DNA of 64,000 nucleotides from an uncultured Bacillota bacterium (GTDB lineage: Bacteria; Bacillota; Dehalobacteriia; UBA7702), in assembly GCA_934702375.1 (NCBI GenBank), contig CAKUYE010000004.1:59760-123759 (forward strand). The letters run 5' to 3'. The number at the start of each line of letters is the position of its first letter. Position 1 is the stretch's first letter. Positions 45,301 through 53,300 of this stretch are shown piece after piece. Made by a program: the position numbers and the translations under genes. Under the pieces are notes generated by a model. The model had not been told where the DNA came from. It searched no databases and saw nothing but the letters and a program-made list of their open reading frames with translations.

Positions 45301-46423
45301 CAAAGGTACCTCGGACACCACCTTCAGCCCTAACCAGGCTATGACCCGTGCTATGTTCGTTACCGTCCTCGGCCGCAACGCTGGTGTGGGAGATTCCAGC
45401 GCATCTTATCCCTCCACTTCCGTCTTTGACGATGTGGCAAACGATGCTTACTATGCTTCCCATGTAAAATGGGCGGTAGAAAACGGCATCACCGTAGGGG
45501 TAAGCAAAACGGAATTTGCACCTAACGCGCAAATCTCCCGTCAGGATATGGCAACGATGATGCTCCGCTACGCTAAAGCCATGGGCATCCGGCTGCCGGA
45601 AATGAGCAAAGAAGCCTTTGGCGATGATGCAGACATCGCAGTATATGCCAAAGAAGCTGTTTATAAACTGAAAGCCGTAGAAATCATCAACGGCAAAGAC
45701 GGGAACATATTCGATCCCAAAGGCAGCACCACCAGAGCGGAAGTTGCCGCGGTGCTCCACCGTTTCCTCACCTACAAATACGAAGACTTTGTAAAAGTTG
45801 ATGATACCGACTGTGTTATCGTCGATATCGAAAAATTCACCCTCGGCCAGGGCTTCATTATGGAGCCCGTGGTCGTGAAGGTAGAAGCTGGTGACACCGC
45901 CGCCGATGTAACCCTTCGCGCCGCCGAACAGGTCGGAGTGGAATTGCAGTATCGCGACAGTGAGTATGGATTCTATCTCTCCGCAGTAAGAGATGATGAA
46001 ACAAGAGAAGCCAATATTCCACAGTACATTCTCGATGCTATGGAAAAAGCCGGTGCTGTGTTGATTGGTCGGGAAAGCCAGACCTGGCTCAGCGAAAAAG
46101 ATTACAACAGCGCCCAGGGCGGTTGGATCTATTGGGTAAATCATGAACATATGGGCGTCGGTGCCGGAAATGCAGATGTAAAAGCCGGCGATGTCATTCG
46201 TTGGCAGTTCAGCGTGTATGGCATGGGTCTTGACCTTGGTGCAAAGATCAAAAATCAGGATCCCTACGTCACTGTAGGTGAAAAGGATGCTCTTATCCAT
46301 GCCATGGCCGTAGCCAGCAACCACGAAAAAGCCGGTCAGGCTTACGAAAATGCTGTGAAAGTAATGGAGAAGATGGATGCCACGCAAGCAGAAATCAACG
46401 CTGCTACGGAAGCGCTTCAATAA
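39320..46423 (+). CDS. Giant SLH-anchored surface protein with GLUG repeats and transcobalamin-like (DUF4430) domain
   Basis: 2367 residues. Signal peptide 1-25; GLUG-repeat region 30-330; beta domain 390-490; second GLUG region 495-790; Ig-like fold 897-991; helical barrel-like domain 994-1327; two atypical Ig-like modules (1327-1409, 1412-1494); second helical domain 1494-1774; charged helical repeats 1774-1967 (AAKAAYDALTNDQKALV and AARAAYDALTKEQKALV); three SLH repeats 1974-2154; DUF4430-like domain 2160-2314 with GGWIYWVNHEHMGVGAG. A helical alpha/alpha barrel plus a DUF4430 beta domain is the plan of transcobalamin/intrinsic factor. With the B12 riboswitch upstream, a corrinoid-capturing surface protein is likely, though not proven. 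ATG 39320 follows AAAGGAT and starts the signal peptide; the 28 upstream codons are not credible. Confidence 0.85.
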   Translation: MNKKFIVLVCVLISVFAFSAGIFAAEPTPWDGTVDTSWYSTDKTSFEINDAKQLAGLAAITNNKASGITMDNFAGKTITLTADLDLGGVQNADGSWDAEKSKNWIPIGMNTNDFKNPDYSAFAGTFDGNGYKIRNMYLHLSGTYKGNYTGLFSYAKETSKLMHITIESGHATVLGHSGAIVGYSKGIILDCSNHADILGSRANCGGIVGTAGAESVIYRCVNTGSLSCAADNTANHFGGIVGNPTAGCAVVSCRNTGDMNMEASTQTSGLYCGGIAGAGDGVSIRGSYHAGNLTGVSGKKNVGAITGSSNAATALKNCYYLKSESINAGLYGSGSDTNAEVAGAKGQNDGELKNIAPDLGADFVASAQGYPLLKWESTGTYEADEAKSAAVSAVELTNGTIKVTLDKAFVYTKPVLGDFKISFKQKIGEASAAYTVKCTNISAGLSEDGKNTVVTIDFPAIPGTYADAQYLCGVSFKEGAAKESNSIKIAVSDHWQDYAAEGFAGGTGTYADPYQIATAEQLAYLAHEVNVTQNKFANKYFVLTDDIDLKKAAVNQRELLWDPIGYQINDRSYKSFNGSIDGKNHVIKNMKVSPENDSAGLFGYVYSGRIHNIKLEQVQVSGDHSNVGALAGTAVASEIRNCHILSGSVQGNLYVGGLVGVFFGDRDVTLPYTIANSSSSAKVSGVVAGGLAGRFSYSSSNNPSKPADYGNVVMTNCYADGDVTGLPATDEKGTVGGLIGTTMIGNYITVNHCYAAGNITAAAGTTRMGGLIGDPGLDGVYFTPKNLVVTDNVVLSAVLSGLADSGVYCRVVGLGDKSESAAVGTFKNNLVVDSMTLGGKAFAGESGDNVQGTTCEAAKLQEKATWSDRGFDLSETSVWTWNEAKNRPVSSGAAVPYAIVVTEQPCDATAYNDRAADFYVASKLGVGSHTYLWQKSVDGGKTWMDLPLATDKHLSLTAGLRYDNSLIRCQITDEAGTVTYSDSARLTISDSDFTPGVIAKNLYEKFAASEITDMKVPAAMAAFQSDLSQCNINVSFYEQYNSSELSNTLGKGLYGWAAIDAIAQGENPTIYKKTGAGIANPETTNLISEYLEMQSYTGDGSFYNGKENDTYNCAMTNINYAMAIDMYFNGASTWGNENEEGTTGKVAAFRYFIGKLVDDRPSRTDGRYFVNFNKLGSMNNQKMALRYNAEYVILMARFAQDPALEKQAKAAMYDVLTVLAYQYDNQRYLKQYTETSARYISALVAAAEVTESETRRDAYLEKAKTVSQNILKAVALDGTFADMTTVSKPPATGDVQATAAVLMAFSDLSKESCFLGNVGYTADPLEVIAADLNEINLPAAALSDIALPASGSLGTVFSWSSDHPEVIGADGTVSRPQRDTVVTLTVTATYQGSTLTHDYKITVTAQRGEGGDEVFADLAGLKINPEAIYDLSLPTAGVNGSAVAWASSAPEVISAEGKVVRPAIGEKDAEVTLTATVTKGNVTETKDFMVKVWANVDTSTNAGKVAEAYYQSRWIYMNKTVLNGYWDVWAAYAALGEDIANFDYIYDDSGNSASQLGASILSIIALGENPYNYKGVNYVEKLRESGLGGAWSVPVYNALGAEAAGMNNIDLMPALNGAANWLTSLSYGPDIGGWACVPISRHLDVAAFKEKTTYFLQSVAKDMAGQTTGSGSLSMGCVSTGLAALYAGNAQIDGIDSLNVVEDEPWSASDPIGSMYTGMEAMFGKDSTTFGTQLIMEFCDMYNVYYDNRNVGWLECGVTKAKLDAQMEKANAILAEETKYEAASIKDIKAAMEKVNAISEERLNNKIADYGEEYYTLYDAVRYAKLAGQSEMDQAVADKVADQINALNDEITLADKEAVEAAKAAYDALTNDQKALVAEEVKAKLTAAVDTIAGLEQAEADKEAAANVINEINKINENVTLDDQSAVAAARAAYDALTKEQKALVTNLDKLTKAEGVIKELLEKDNGKVKNMTDVTGTDWFYNDVAYVLDNNIFKGTSDTTFSPNQAMTRAMFVTVLGRNAGVGDSSASYPSTSVFDDVANDAYYASHVKWAVENGITVGVSKTEFAPNAQISRQDMATMMLRYAKAMGIRLPEMSKEAFGDDADIAVYAKEAVYKLKAVEIINGKDGNIFDPKGSTTRAEVAAVLHRFLTYKYEDFVKVDDTDCVIVDIEKFTLGQGFIMEPVVVKVEAGDTAADVTLRAAEQVGVELQYRDSEYGFYLSAVRDDETREANIPQYILDAMEKAGAVLIGRESQTWLSEKDYNSAQGGWIYWVNHEHMGVGAGNADVKAGDVIRWQFSVYGMGLDLGAKIKNQDPYVTVGEKDALIHAMAVASNHEKAGQAYENAVKVMEKMDATQAEINAATEALQ

Positions 46424-46517
46424 AAGATAGGCAACCCGCAATGGCTTCTCTTCGAGAAGAAGGCTTGCTGTCTGCTTTACAATACTAGGCCTTTCTTAAT
46501 TATATATAAAACCTGTG

Positions 46518-46566
46518 AGGGATGCAGTCTCATATTTTTGAGGTCTGCATCCCTTTGCAGTTTTTT
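46518..46566 (+). terminator. Terminator after the giant surface protein
   Basis: A 10-bp stem AGGGATGCAG/CTGCATCCCT with a 17-nt loop, followed 6 nt later by TTTTTT. A separate CTTCTC/GAGAAG stem lies at about 46446-46460 without a T-tract. Confidence 0.65.
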
Positions 46567-46689
46567 CGATGAAAAAATTTTACGATTTGATTTGGATTTT
46601 ACATAAGGTTCCTTTTTGTTTTTACATGGCAGCGGTATCCTTATAGACATAGAAAACAAGGAAGAAAAAACAGAAAGGAGATCTTAGTT

Positions 46690-47523
46690 GTGAAAAAGAT
46701 TCTCAGTATTGTATTAGCACTTACTTGTGCGGCAGCACTTCTTGTTGGCTGCGGTGCAAAAGACAGTAGTAACGGTGACGGCAGCAGCGCCGGCGGCACA
46801 GTAGCCACCGATGGTTCCACCTCCATGGAAAAAGTTATCGGCGCCCTCGGTGAATCCTTCATGCAGGAAAACAGCGGCACTACCTTTACTTATAACCCCA
46901 CCGGTTCCGGTTCCGGGATCAAAGCAGTGGCCGAAGGCCGTTGCGATATCGGTCTTTCCAGTCGTGACCTGAAAGACGATGAAAAAGCTCAGGGCTTGAC
47001 CGAAACCGTTTTGGCTCTGGATGGTATCGGCATGGTAGTTAACACCGAAAACCCTGTAAAAGATCTTACCCTTGACCAGATCGCATCGATCTACAAAGGT
47101 GAAATCACCAACTGGAAAGATGTTGGCGGCAACGATGCCGAGATCGTTCTCATCGGTCGTGAAGCCGGCAGCGGCACCAGAGATGGTTTTGAATCCATTA
47201 CCGGCACCGAAGATGCCTGCCAGTATCGCCAGGAATTAACCTCCACCGGTGACGTTATCACCACCGTTTCTCAAAACCCCAATGCCATCGGTTATGCTTC
47301 TATCGCAGCTATTGACGACAGTGTTTCCACCCTTAGCGTCGGCGGCGTTGCTCCCACCGAAGAAACCGTAAAAGATGGCAGCTATGTAATCCAGCGTCCC
47401 TTCGTTCTCGTTACCAAGGAAGGCACCAAGCTTTCGGATACCGCCCAGAAGTTCTTTGACTATGCAACCTCTGCTGATGCAGCAAAGATCATCTCCGATG
47501 CCGGTGCAGTTCCTGTAAAATAA
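46690..47523 (+). CDS. pstS: Phosphate ABC transporter substrate-binding lipoprotein
   Basis: 277 residues. Lipoprotein signal peptide with lipobox LLVGC (C21). The PBP-like domain has the phosphate-binding loops TSMEKVIGAL, GSGSGIKAV and EAGSGTRDGFES. Captures inorganic phosphate for the PstCA channel. GTG 46690 follows AAAGGAGAT. First gene of pstSCA; a stable hairpin in the pstS-pstC gap probably raises pstS mRNA relative to the membrane genes. Confidence 0.93.
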   Translation: MKKILSIVLALTCAAALLVGCGAKDSSNGDGSSAGGTVATDGSTSMEKVIGALGESFMQENSGTTFTYNPTGSGSGIKAVAEGRCDIGLSSRDLKDDEKAQGLTETVLALDGIGMVVNTENPVKDLTLDQIASIYKGEITNWKDVGGNDAEIVLIGREAGSGTRDGFESITGTEDACQYRQELTSTGDVITTVSQNPNAIGYASIAAIDDSVSTLSVGGVAPTEETVKDGSYVIQRPFVLVTKEGTKLSDTAQKFFDYATSADAAKIISDAGAVPVK

Positions 47524-47540
47524 AAGAACCCGAAAAAAAG

Positions 47541-47569
47541 GAAGGGCGGCCCGTTGTGGCCGCTCCTTC
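47541..47569 (+). other. Stable intergenic hairpin between pstS and pstC
   Basis: GAAGGGCGGCC pairs with GGCCGCTCCTTC around a 6-nt loop with one bulge. No T-tract of note follows. Such hairpins after substrate-binding-protein genes commonly protect the upstream message or partially terminate. Confidence 0.6.
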
Positions 47570-47590
47570 TGTATGGAGAGGAAATACGTG

Positions 47591-48457
47591 ATGAAAAATA
47601 AAAAAATTATAGAAAATATCATGCATGGCGTCTTTCTGATTTTGGGGCTTATCACCGTCGGTTTTGTATTGCTGATCACGGTATACCTTATCATCTCCGG
47701 TGTGCCGGCCATTAAGGAAATCGGTCTGGTGCCATTTCTTTTCGGTAAGACCTGGGCTTCCACGGCAGCGGATCCGGCCTTTGGCATCTTACCCTTTATT
47801 CTCACCAGTATTTACGGTACTGCCGGCGCCATTGTTCTCGGTGTGCCCATCGGTTTTCTTACCGCAGTGTATCTTTCCAAGCTTGCTCCGGCAAAAATCA
47901 AGGCCGTGATGCAGTCGGCAGTGAGCATGCTTGCCGGGATTCCCTCGGTGGTTTATGGTCTTGTCGGTATGCTGGTTCTCGTTCCCGGGATCCGCAAGCT
48001 CTTTCATCTTCCCGATGGCGCCAGCTTGTTGGCGGCGATCATCGTTTTGGCCATTATGATTCTGCCTTCTATTATCAAGGTTTCCGTCACGGCCCTGGAT
48101 GCCGTGCCTCAGGAGTACGAAGATGCCTCTCTTGCTCTGGGGGCAACGGATATCGAAACGTATTTCAAGGTTTCTGTGCCGGCAGCCAAAAGCGGTATTG
48201 CCGCTGCGGTAGTCCTTGGTGTGGGCCGTGCCATTGGCGAAGCCATGGCGGTGATGATGGTATCGGGCAATGCCGCCAATATGCCGCATCTTTTTGAGAG
48301 TGTGCGTTTCCTTACCACGGCGGTAGCCAGCGAAATGTCCTATTCCAGCGGTTTGCAGCAGCAGGCGTTGTTCTCCATTGCATTGGTGCTTTTCCTCTTC
48401 ATTATGCTCATCAATGCTACGCTGAACTTCTTCTTGAAACGAAATAAGGAGGGTTGA
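47591..48457 (+). CDS. pstC: Phosphate ABC transporter permease PstC
   Basis: 288 residues, six membrane segments. The binding-protein-dependent permease (EAA) loop is visible as PQEYEDASLALGATDIETY, and ILPSIIKVSVTALDAVP precedes it. The frame opens at 47573, but GGAGAGG (47575-47581) places the start at ATG 47591 or the adjacent GTG 47588. Overlaps the pstA ribosome binding site at its end. Confidence 0.92.
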   Translation: MKNKKIIENIMHGVFLILGLITVGFVLLITVYLIISGVPAIKEIGLVPFLFGKTWASTAADPAFGILPFILTSIYGTAGAIVLGVPIGFLTAVYLSKLAPAKIKAVMQSAVSMLAGIPSVVYGLVGMLVLVPGIRKLFHLPDGASLLAAIIVLAIMILPSIIKVSVTALDAVPQEYEDASLALGATDIETYFKVSVPAAKSGIAAAVVLGVGRAIGEAMAVMMVSGNAANMPHLFESVRFLTTAVASEMSYSSGLQQQALFSIALVLFLFIMLINATLNFFLKRNKEG

Positions 48458-48459
48458 TC

Positions 48460-49323
48460 ATGGAAACAAAAAAACTTGCACCCCGGCGCAGGATCTACAT
48501 GGTGGTGATGCGCTCTCTGATGTGGCTTTGTGCCGGTCTTACCTGCGCTCTGGTATTGTTTTTGATCGGTTTTGTATTTATCAAGGGTGTTCCCCATATT
48601 TCCTGGAACCTTCTTTCCACCTCTCCCAGCTATCTTTCGGATAATATCGGTATCCTGCCGGATATCTTAAATACTCTGTATATCGTTTTGGCTACCATTC
48701 TTATTGTGGTGCCTCTCGGTGTTGGCGCTGCGATTTATCTTACGGAGTATGCCTCCAATCGGCGTATCGTCGGCGCCATTGAATATGCGGCGGAAACCCT
48801 TTCCGGGATTCCTTCCATCATTTACGGCCTTGTGGGGATGCTCTTTTTCTGCCAGTTTTTGAATATGGGTACCTCCCTTTTGGCCGGGGCCCTCACTTTG
48901 GTTATTATGAACCTGCCCACGATTATGCGCACGACCCAGGAAAGTTTAAAAACGGTACCCCAGAGCTACCGCGAAGGTGCCTTTGGTCTTGGCGCCGGGA
49001 AATGGCGGGTCATCCGCACCGTGGTGCTTCCCGGTTGTGTGGATGGCGTAATCACCGGCTGCATTCTTGCCATCGGCCGTATTCTCGGGGAATCGGCAGC
49101 GCTGTTGTTTACCGCAGGCTTTGCCCATGTGATGAACGGCTTTTTCTCGGCAATGAGCAGCTCCGGCGCTACCCTTACGGTTGCCCTCTATTTTTACGCC
49201 AAAGAACAGGGCGAGTTTGGCATTGCCCTTGCCATTGCTGCCATTCTTATGGTTATGACTCTGCTGCTGAATCTGGCTGCGGATCTCATTGCCAAGGTTT
49301 GCCGCCGCAAAAAGGAACAATGA
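48460..49323 (+). CDS. pstA: Phosphate ABC transporter permease PstA
   Basis: 287 residues, six membrane segments, EAA loop PQSYREGAFGLGAGKWRVIRT. Forms the channel with PstC. AAGGAGGG at 48447-48453 supports ATG 48460; an in-frame TTG six bases earlier overlaps that site. The expected next genes pstB (ATPase) and phoU are missing; a HAD phosphatase with its own promoter follows instead. Confidence 0.92.
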   Translation: METKKLAPRRRIYMVVMRSLMWLCAGLTCALVLFLIGFVFIKGVPHISWNLLSTSPSYLSDNIGILPDILNTLYIVLATILIVVPLGVGAAIYLTEYASNRRIVGAIEYAAETLSGIPSIIYGLVGMLFFCQFLNMGTSLLAGALTLVIMNLPTIMRTTQESLKTVPQSYREGAFGLGAGKWRVIRTVVLPGCVDGVITGCILAIGRILGESAALLFTAGFAHVMNGFFSAMSSSGATLTVALYFYAKEQGEFGIALAIAAILMVMTLLLNLAADLIAKVCRRKKEQ

Positions 49324-49352
49324 TCTTGCCTTATTTGGGATATCTTTTTGCA

Positions 49353-49381
49353 TTGACATTTTTCGACGGAGATATTATTAT
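49353..49381 (+). promoter_or_regulatory. Promoter of the HAD-IIA gene
   Basis: TTGACA (49353-49358), 17-bp spacer, TATTAT (49376-49381). It shows that the HAD gene is transcribed independently of pstSCA. Confidence 0.85.
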
Positions 49382-49419
49382 AAGAGGGCAAAAAAATGTT
49401 TACAGAAAGAGTGGCATAT

Positions 49420-50247
49420 ATGCAAGACTTACGAAACAAAAAAGGCTATATTTGCGATATGGATGGCGTGATCTATTCCGGCAATCAGCTGCTGCCGGGA
49501 GTAAAGGAATTTGTGGATTGGCTCTATCGGGAAGATAAAAACTTTCTTTTCCTCACGAATTCTCCGGAGTATTCCCCTCGGGAGCTGCAGCAAAAGCTCC
49601 ATCGCATGGGGCTGGAGGTAGACCCTTCCCATTTCTACACCAGTGCGCAGGCTACGGCCAGATTCATTGGCAGCCAAAAACCCGGTTGCACTGTCTATGC
49701 GGTGGGTGGTTCCGGATTGATTACCGCTCTCTACGAAGAGGGCATTGCCATCAACGATATCGACCCCGATTACGTGGTCATTGGCGAAGGCAGCAACTAT
49801 CATTATGAAAATATTCTCAAAGCGGTACACCTCGTAATGAACGGTGCCCGATTGATCGGTACCAACAGCGACCTTACCGGCCCTTCGGAGGAAGGCATCA
49901 TTCCGGCTTGCCGTGCTATGATTTCCCCCATTGAACTTACCACCGGCCAAAAGGCCTATTTTGTGGGCAAGCCCAACCCCTTGATGATGCGCACCGGTCT
50001 GCGGATCTTAGGCGTTCATTCCGAGGATGCCGCCATCATTGGCGACCGTATGGATACGGATATCATTGCCGGTATCGAAACCGGTCTCGACTCCGTGCTG
50101 GTGCTTTCCGGTGTGACTGACCGCGATATCATAAAAAAATTCCCCTATCGCCCCCGTTTGGTACTGAACGGTGTAGGCGATATCCCCGGCCCGGTTTTCC
50201 CCAAGGAAGAAGTGCCGGAAGATCCTGCTGAGGAATCTGCGGTATAA
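49420..50247 (+). CDS. HAD-IIA family sugar/nucleotide phosphatase (NagD-like)
   Basis: 275 residues. HAD motif I CDMDGVIYSG, motif II TNSP, motif III lysine in GKPNPLMM and motif IV GDRMDTDI are all present, with the large C2B cap of NagD/AraL/p-nitrophenylphosphatase relatives. Probably hydrolyses small phosphate esters in the cytosol. ATG 49396 is in frame, but it lies only about 8 nt after the expected transcription start; ATG 49420 gives a normal leader and N-terminus. Confidence 0.88.
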   Translation: MQDLRNKKGYICDMDGVIYSGNQLLPGVKEFVDWLYREDKNFLFLTNSPEYSPRELQQKLHRMGLEVDPSHFYTSAQATARFIGSQKPGCTVYAVGGSGLITALYEEGIAINDIDPDYVVIGEGSNYHYENILKAVHLVMNGARLIGTNSDLTGPSEEGIIPACRAMISPIELTTGQKAYFVGKPNPLMMRTGLRILGVHSEDAAIIGDRMDTDIIAGIETGLDSVLVLSGVTDRDIIKKFPYRPRLVLNGVGDIPGPVFPKEEVPEDPAEESAV

Positions 50248-50270
50248 TCCGCACCAAAACAAAACCAAAT

Positions 50271-50306
50271 GCGTGCATTGCTCCAAAGAGCGGCACGCCT
50301 TTTTTG
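50271..50306 (+). terminator. Terminator after the HAD gene
   Basis: GCGTGC-ATT-GCTC pairs with GAGC-G-GCACGC around CAAA, then CTTTTTTG. An interrupted 10-bp stem with a T-tract. Confidence 0.8.
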
Positions 50307-50326
50307 TTAAATTTGATAGAAATTTG

Positions 50327-50355
50327 TAGACAAATGGTTCTCCTTATGTTAGAAT
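50327..50355 (+). promoter_or_regulatory. Promoter of the RHS/YD-repeat gene
   Basis: TAGACA (50327-50332), 17-bp spacer, TAGAAT (50350-50355), about 45 bp before the start. Five of six consensus bases in both boxes. Confidence 0.7.
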
Positions 50356-50399
50356 GTCGATATTGCGCAAAAGCAATAAAGAGAAAGGAGAATGTCACA

Positions 50400-53300
50400 A
50401 TGAAAAAGAAGGTGAAGAAATGGCAAAAGGTGATTGCCGCCATTGTGTTGGCTGCGTTTCTTTTTCAGTGCGGACCGGTGTATGCCTTGGATCAGCTACC
50501 CATTGATACAAGCAACCTACCCGCCGCTACGGAAACGAAAGAATCAACAGAAAGCGACACTGAAGCAATCACGGAAGAAGAAACAGAAGGTGCTTCGGCA
50601 GGAGAGGGAATTTCTTCGGAGCAAGAAAACGACAGTGAAAAATCAATACCGGATCTTATGAGCCAATTTGGCTCAATCTCGGAAACGGATGTTTCCGAGT
50701 TGGAGAATCTTTCGCAAAACGCTCTGAACGGAGCGGCGGTAAACAGCGATCTTGAAAAAGAAATCGTTGATATGCGAGAACCCTCGGTAAAGTATTTTCA
50801 AAATGAGGATAGCACCATTACTGCGGCGACTTATCCTTATCCTGTCCACTATCTTAGCGAGGACGGCACAACCTACGAGGATATCGACAATTCTCTGGAA
50901 TCGGTAAGCGATGCCGATCTCGGCGACTCCCTGGGCAATAAGGAAAATGCTTTTTCCATAAAATTTGCCAAAAAGGCCAAGGAAAAGAAGCTGGTCAAAA
51001 TGGAGGTCGATGGTCATAAAATTTCCTGGGGTATGGAAAATATCACCAAAAAATCCGGTATTAAGGAACTGGATGTGGATGGCAATGCCCTTTTAAACCG
51101 TGACCCCAAAGAGCTTGTCGATGTGCGTTCTGCGGTGATCTATGAAGACCTGCAAAAGGATACGGATCTTCGTTATGATTTGGCCGGTGTGGATATCAAA
51201 GAAAATATCATTTTGAAATCCACCGATGCACCCGGAGAATTTTCTTTCCTGTACAACACCAAGGATCTTACCATGTCTCTGGAAGATGGTATCATCCTGC
51301 TGCGCAGCGGTGAAACGGAAGTTTGCCGCATGGATCCTCTGGTGATGATGGACGAGGCTCAGGCGGTCAGCAGCGATATCGAAATGCAGCTCACCACGTT
51401 AAAGGATAACCAAAATAACCACGAATACCGTATTACCGTTACGCCTTCAGCGGAATGGCTCAAGGATAGCGCCCGGGTTTATCCGGTAAAGATTGACCCC
51501 ACCATTTCCTTTGGCGGTACCAACAGCGACACCAATTATCTCATGAGCAGTACCTATGTGGATCAATATCAGCCCAATACGTCCTTTGACTCCCGGGCAA
51601 ATACTTATTTGACCATCGGTACCAATAACCCCCAACGCTATGCGATATTGCTTAAAAGCAAAACTCCTAAGGCAATTAAGGCTTCCGATCGTATTGTAAG
51701 CGCAAATCTCTATCTCACTCCTTACGGCAATCTTTTTACGGATATGGAAAACAAGGGCTGTCCGCCCATTGAAGCCCATGAGATTACCGGCAGTTGGAGT
51801 GATACCGGTCTTACCTGGAATACTCTGCCTACTTACGACAGCTTTTTGCTGGACTATGATCTGCCGAAAACGGAAAACGGTATCAGCAGTAACAACAAAA
51901 TTTACAGCTGGGATATTACCAAAGCCGTAGGCAAGTGGTATGCCGGCGGCGGCGATGACGGCGAAAGCTTTGGCGTTTTGCTAAAAACGCCGGATAATTA
52001 TATGCAGCCCTACGCGGCATCTACTTTTCGGTCCTGTCGGACAACAGATACCGAGTCCCGGCCGGTGCTGGAAGTAACCTTTGTCAATATGACCGGTTTG
52101 GAGGATTACTGGACCAATCATTCTCAGGATGCCGGTATTGCCGGTACCGGCTCTATTAACGATTTTACCGGGGCTTTGGTGGCATCCTTTGAAGATGTTT
52201 CTTTAAGCAGCGAAAGAATGCCTTTGAGCATTTGCCATGTTTACAATGGCTACGATGTCGGTAAAATCCAGCCGACGCTGGATGTGGGCAGCGGCTGGCG
52301 TCTTAGCATTCAGGCATCGGTGGAACCCCGAACCTTTGGCAGCGAAACAAAGTATAAATATATCGACGGTGACGGCACCGAGCATTACTTTGAAAAAAAT
52401 ACATCCAACGAATGGAAGGACGATTCCGGTTTGGAGCTGACCCTTACTTGGGGAAATGATTACTATATTATTACGGACAAAAAGGATAATCAGTGGATCT
52501 TTTCCAGACAAAAGGCGATTAACGGTGTTGCGCCACTGTTGGAAATGCGAGATAATCATGACAATGTTGTGGAGATGAAATTTAACGAAAACAAGCAGCT
52601 TGTTTCCGTGCTCGATGCCGCTAAACGGGAGATAAAGTTTGAGAGAACCGGAGATAACCGCCTGAGCTGCATGGTTCTTCCCGATGGAAAGAGGATCTAT
52701 TATACCTATGCGGATAATACGACTCAGTACGATACCTATCACAAGCTTACGCAGGTAAAATTCTCCGGTCAAAGTGAGGTCAGTTACGACAGCAACGGCG
52801 GTTCGGATAATATTGCGACCTATACTTACACGGCCAGCAACTCCCTGACGGATATGACTGATGTCAATAAGGGGGTGGGTGTACATTACGACTATACCTG
52901 GACGGATAACACCCGCCGTGTCTCGGGCTATTATGTAAATGCCTCCGGGAGCCGTTTAGGGGCCTATTACGCCTTGGATTTCCACGATTACGTCACAGCA
53001 TATTACGAAATGAATTCGCCGCCCAGCGGCCGTGATTTTTCCTCTGCGAGCCGTTGGGAAAAATACACCTTCAATACCATGGGGCAAACCACCTCGGCGG
53101 TGGATCAGGATGGCAACGCCATCTTTACCGAATCCGGCATCAGCGGCGGTGCCAAAAACAAGGTAACTTTTGCATCCAAAACCCAGCGTTATACAAAAAA
53201 CTATCTGAAAAACCACAACTGTGAAACCACCGGTTCTTTTACGCCCACAACGGCGCTGAGTTCCGGTACGGTCAACAAAAATATCGTCTTGAAAAACAAC

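Noticed and set aside
44606..46441. 611-codon antisense frame
   Set aside because: It lies opposite the SLH and DUF4430 region of the giant surface protein and shows no domain; an artefact of codon bias.
46578..46627. Pho box upstream of pstS (TTTTACAT repeats at 46597 and 46620)
   Set aside because: Two direct repeats 23 bp apart, without the 11-bp periodicity expected of PhoP sites, in a T-rich stretch; not enough to call.
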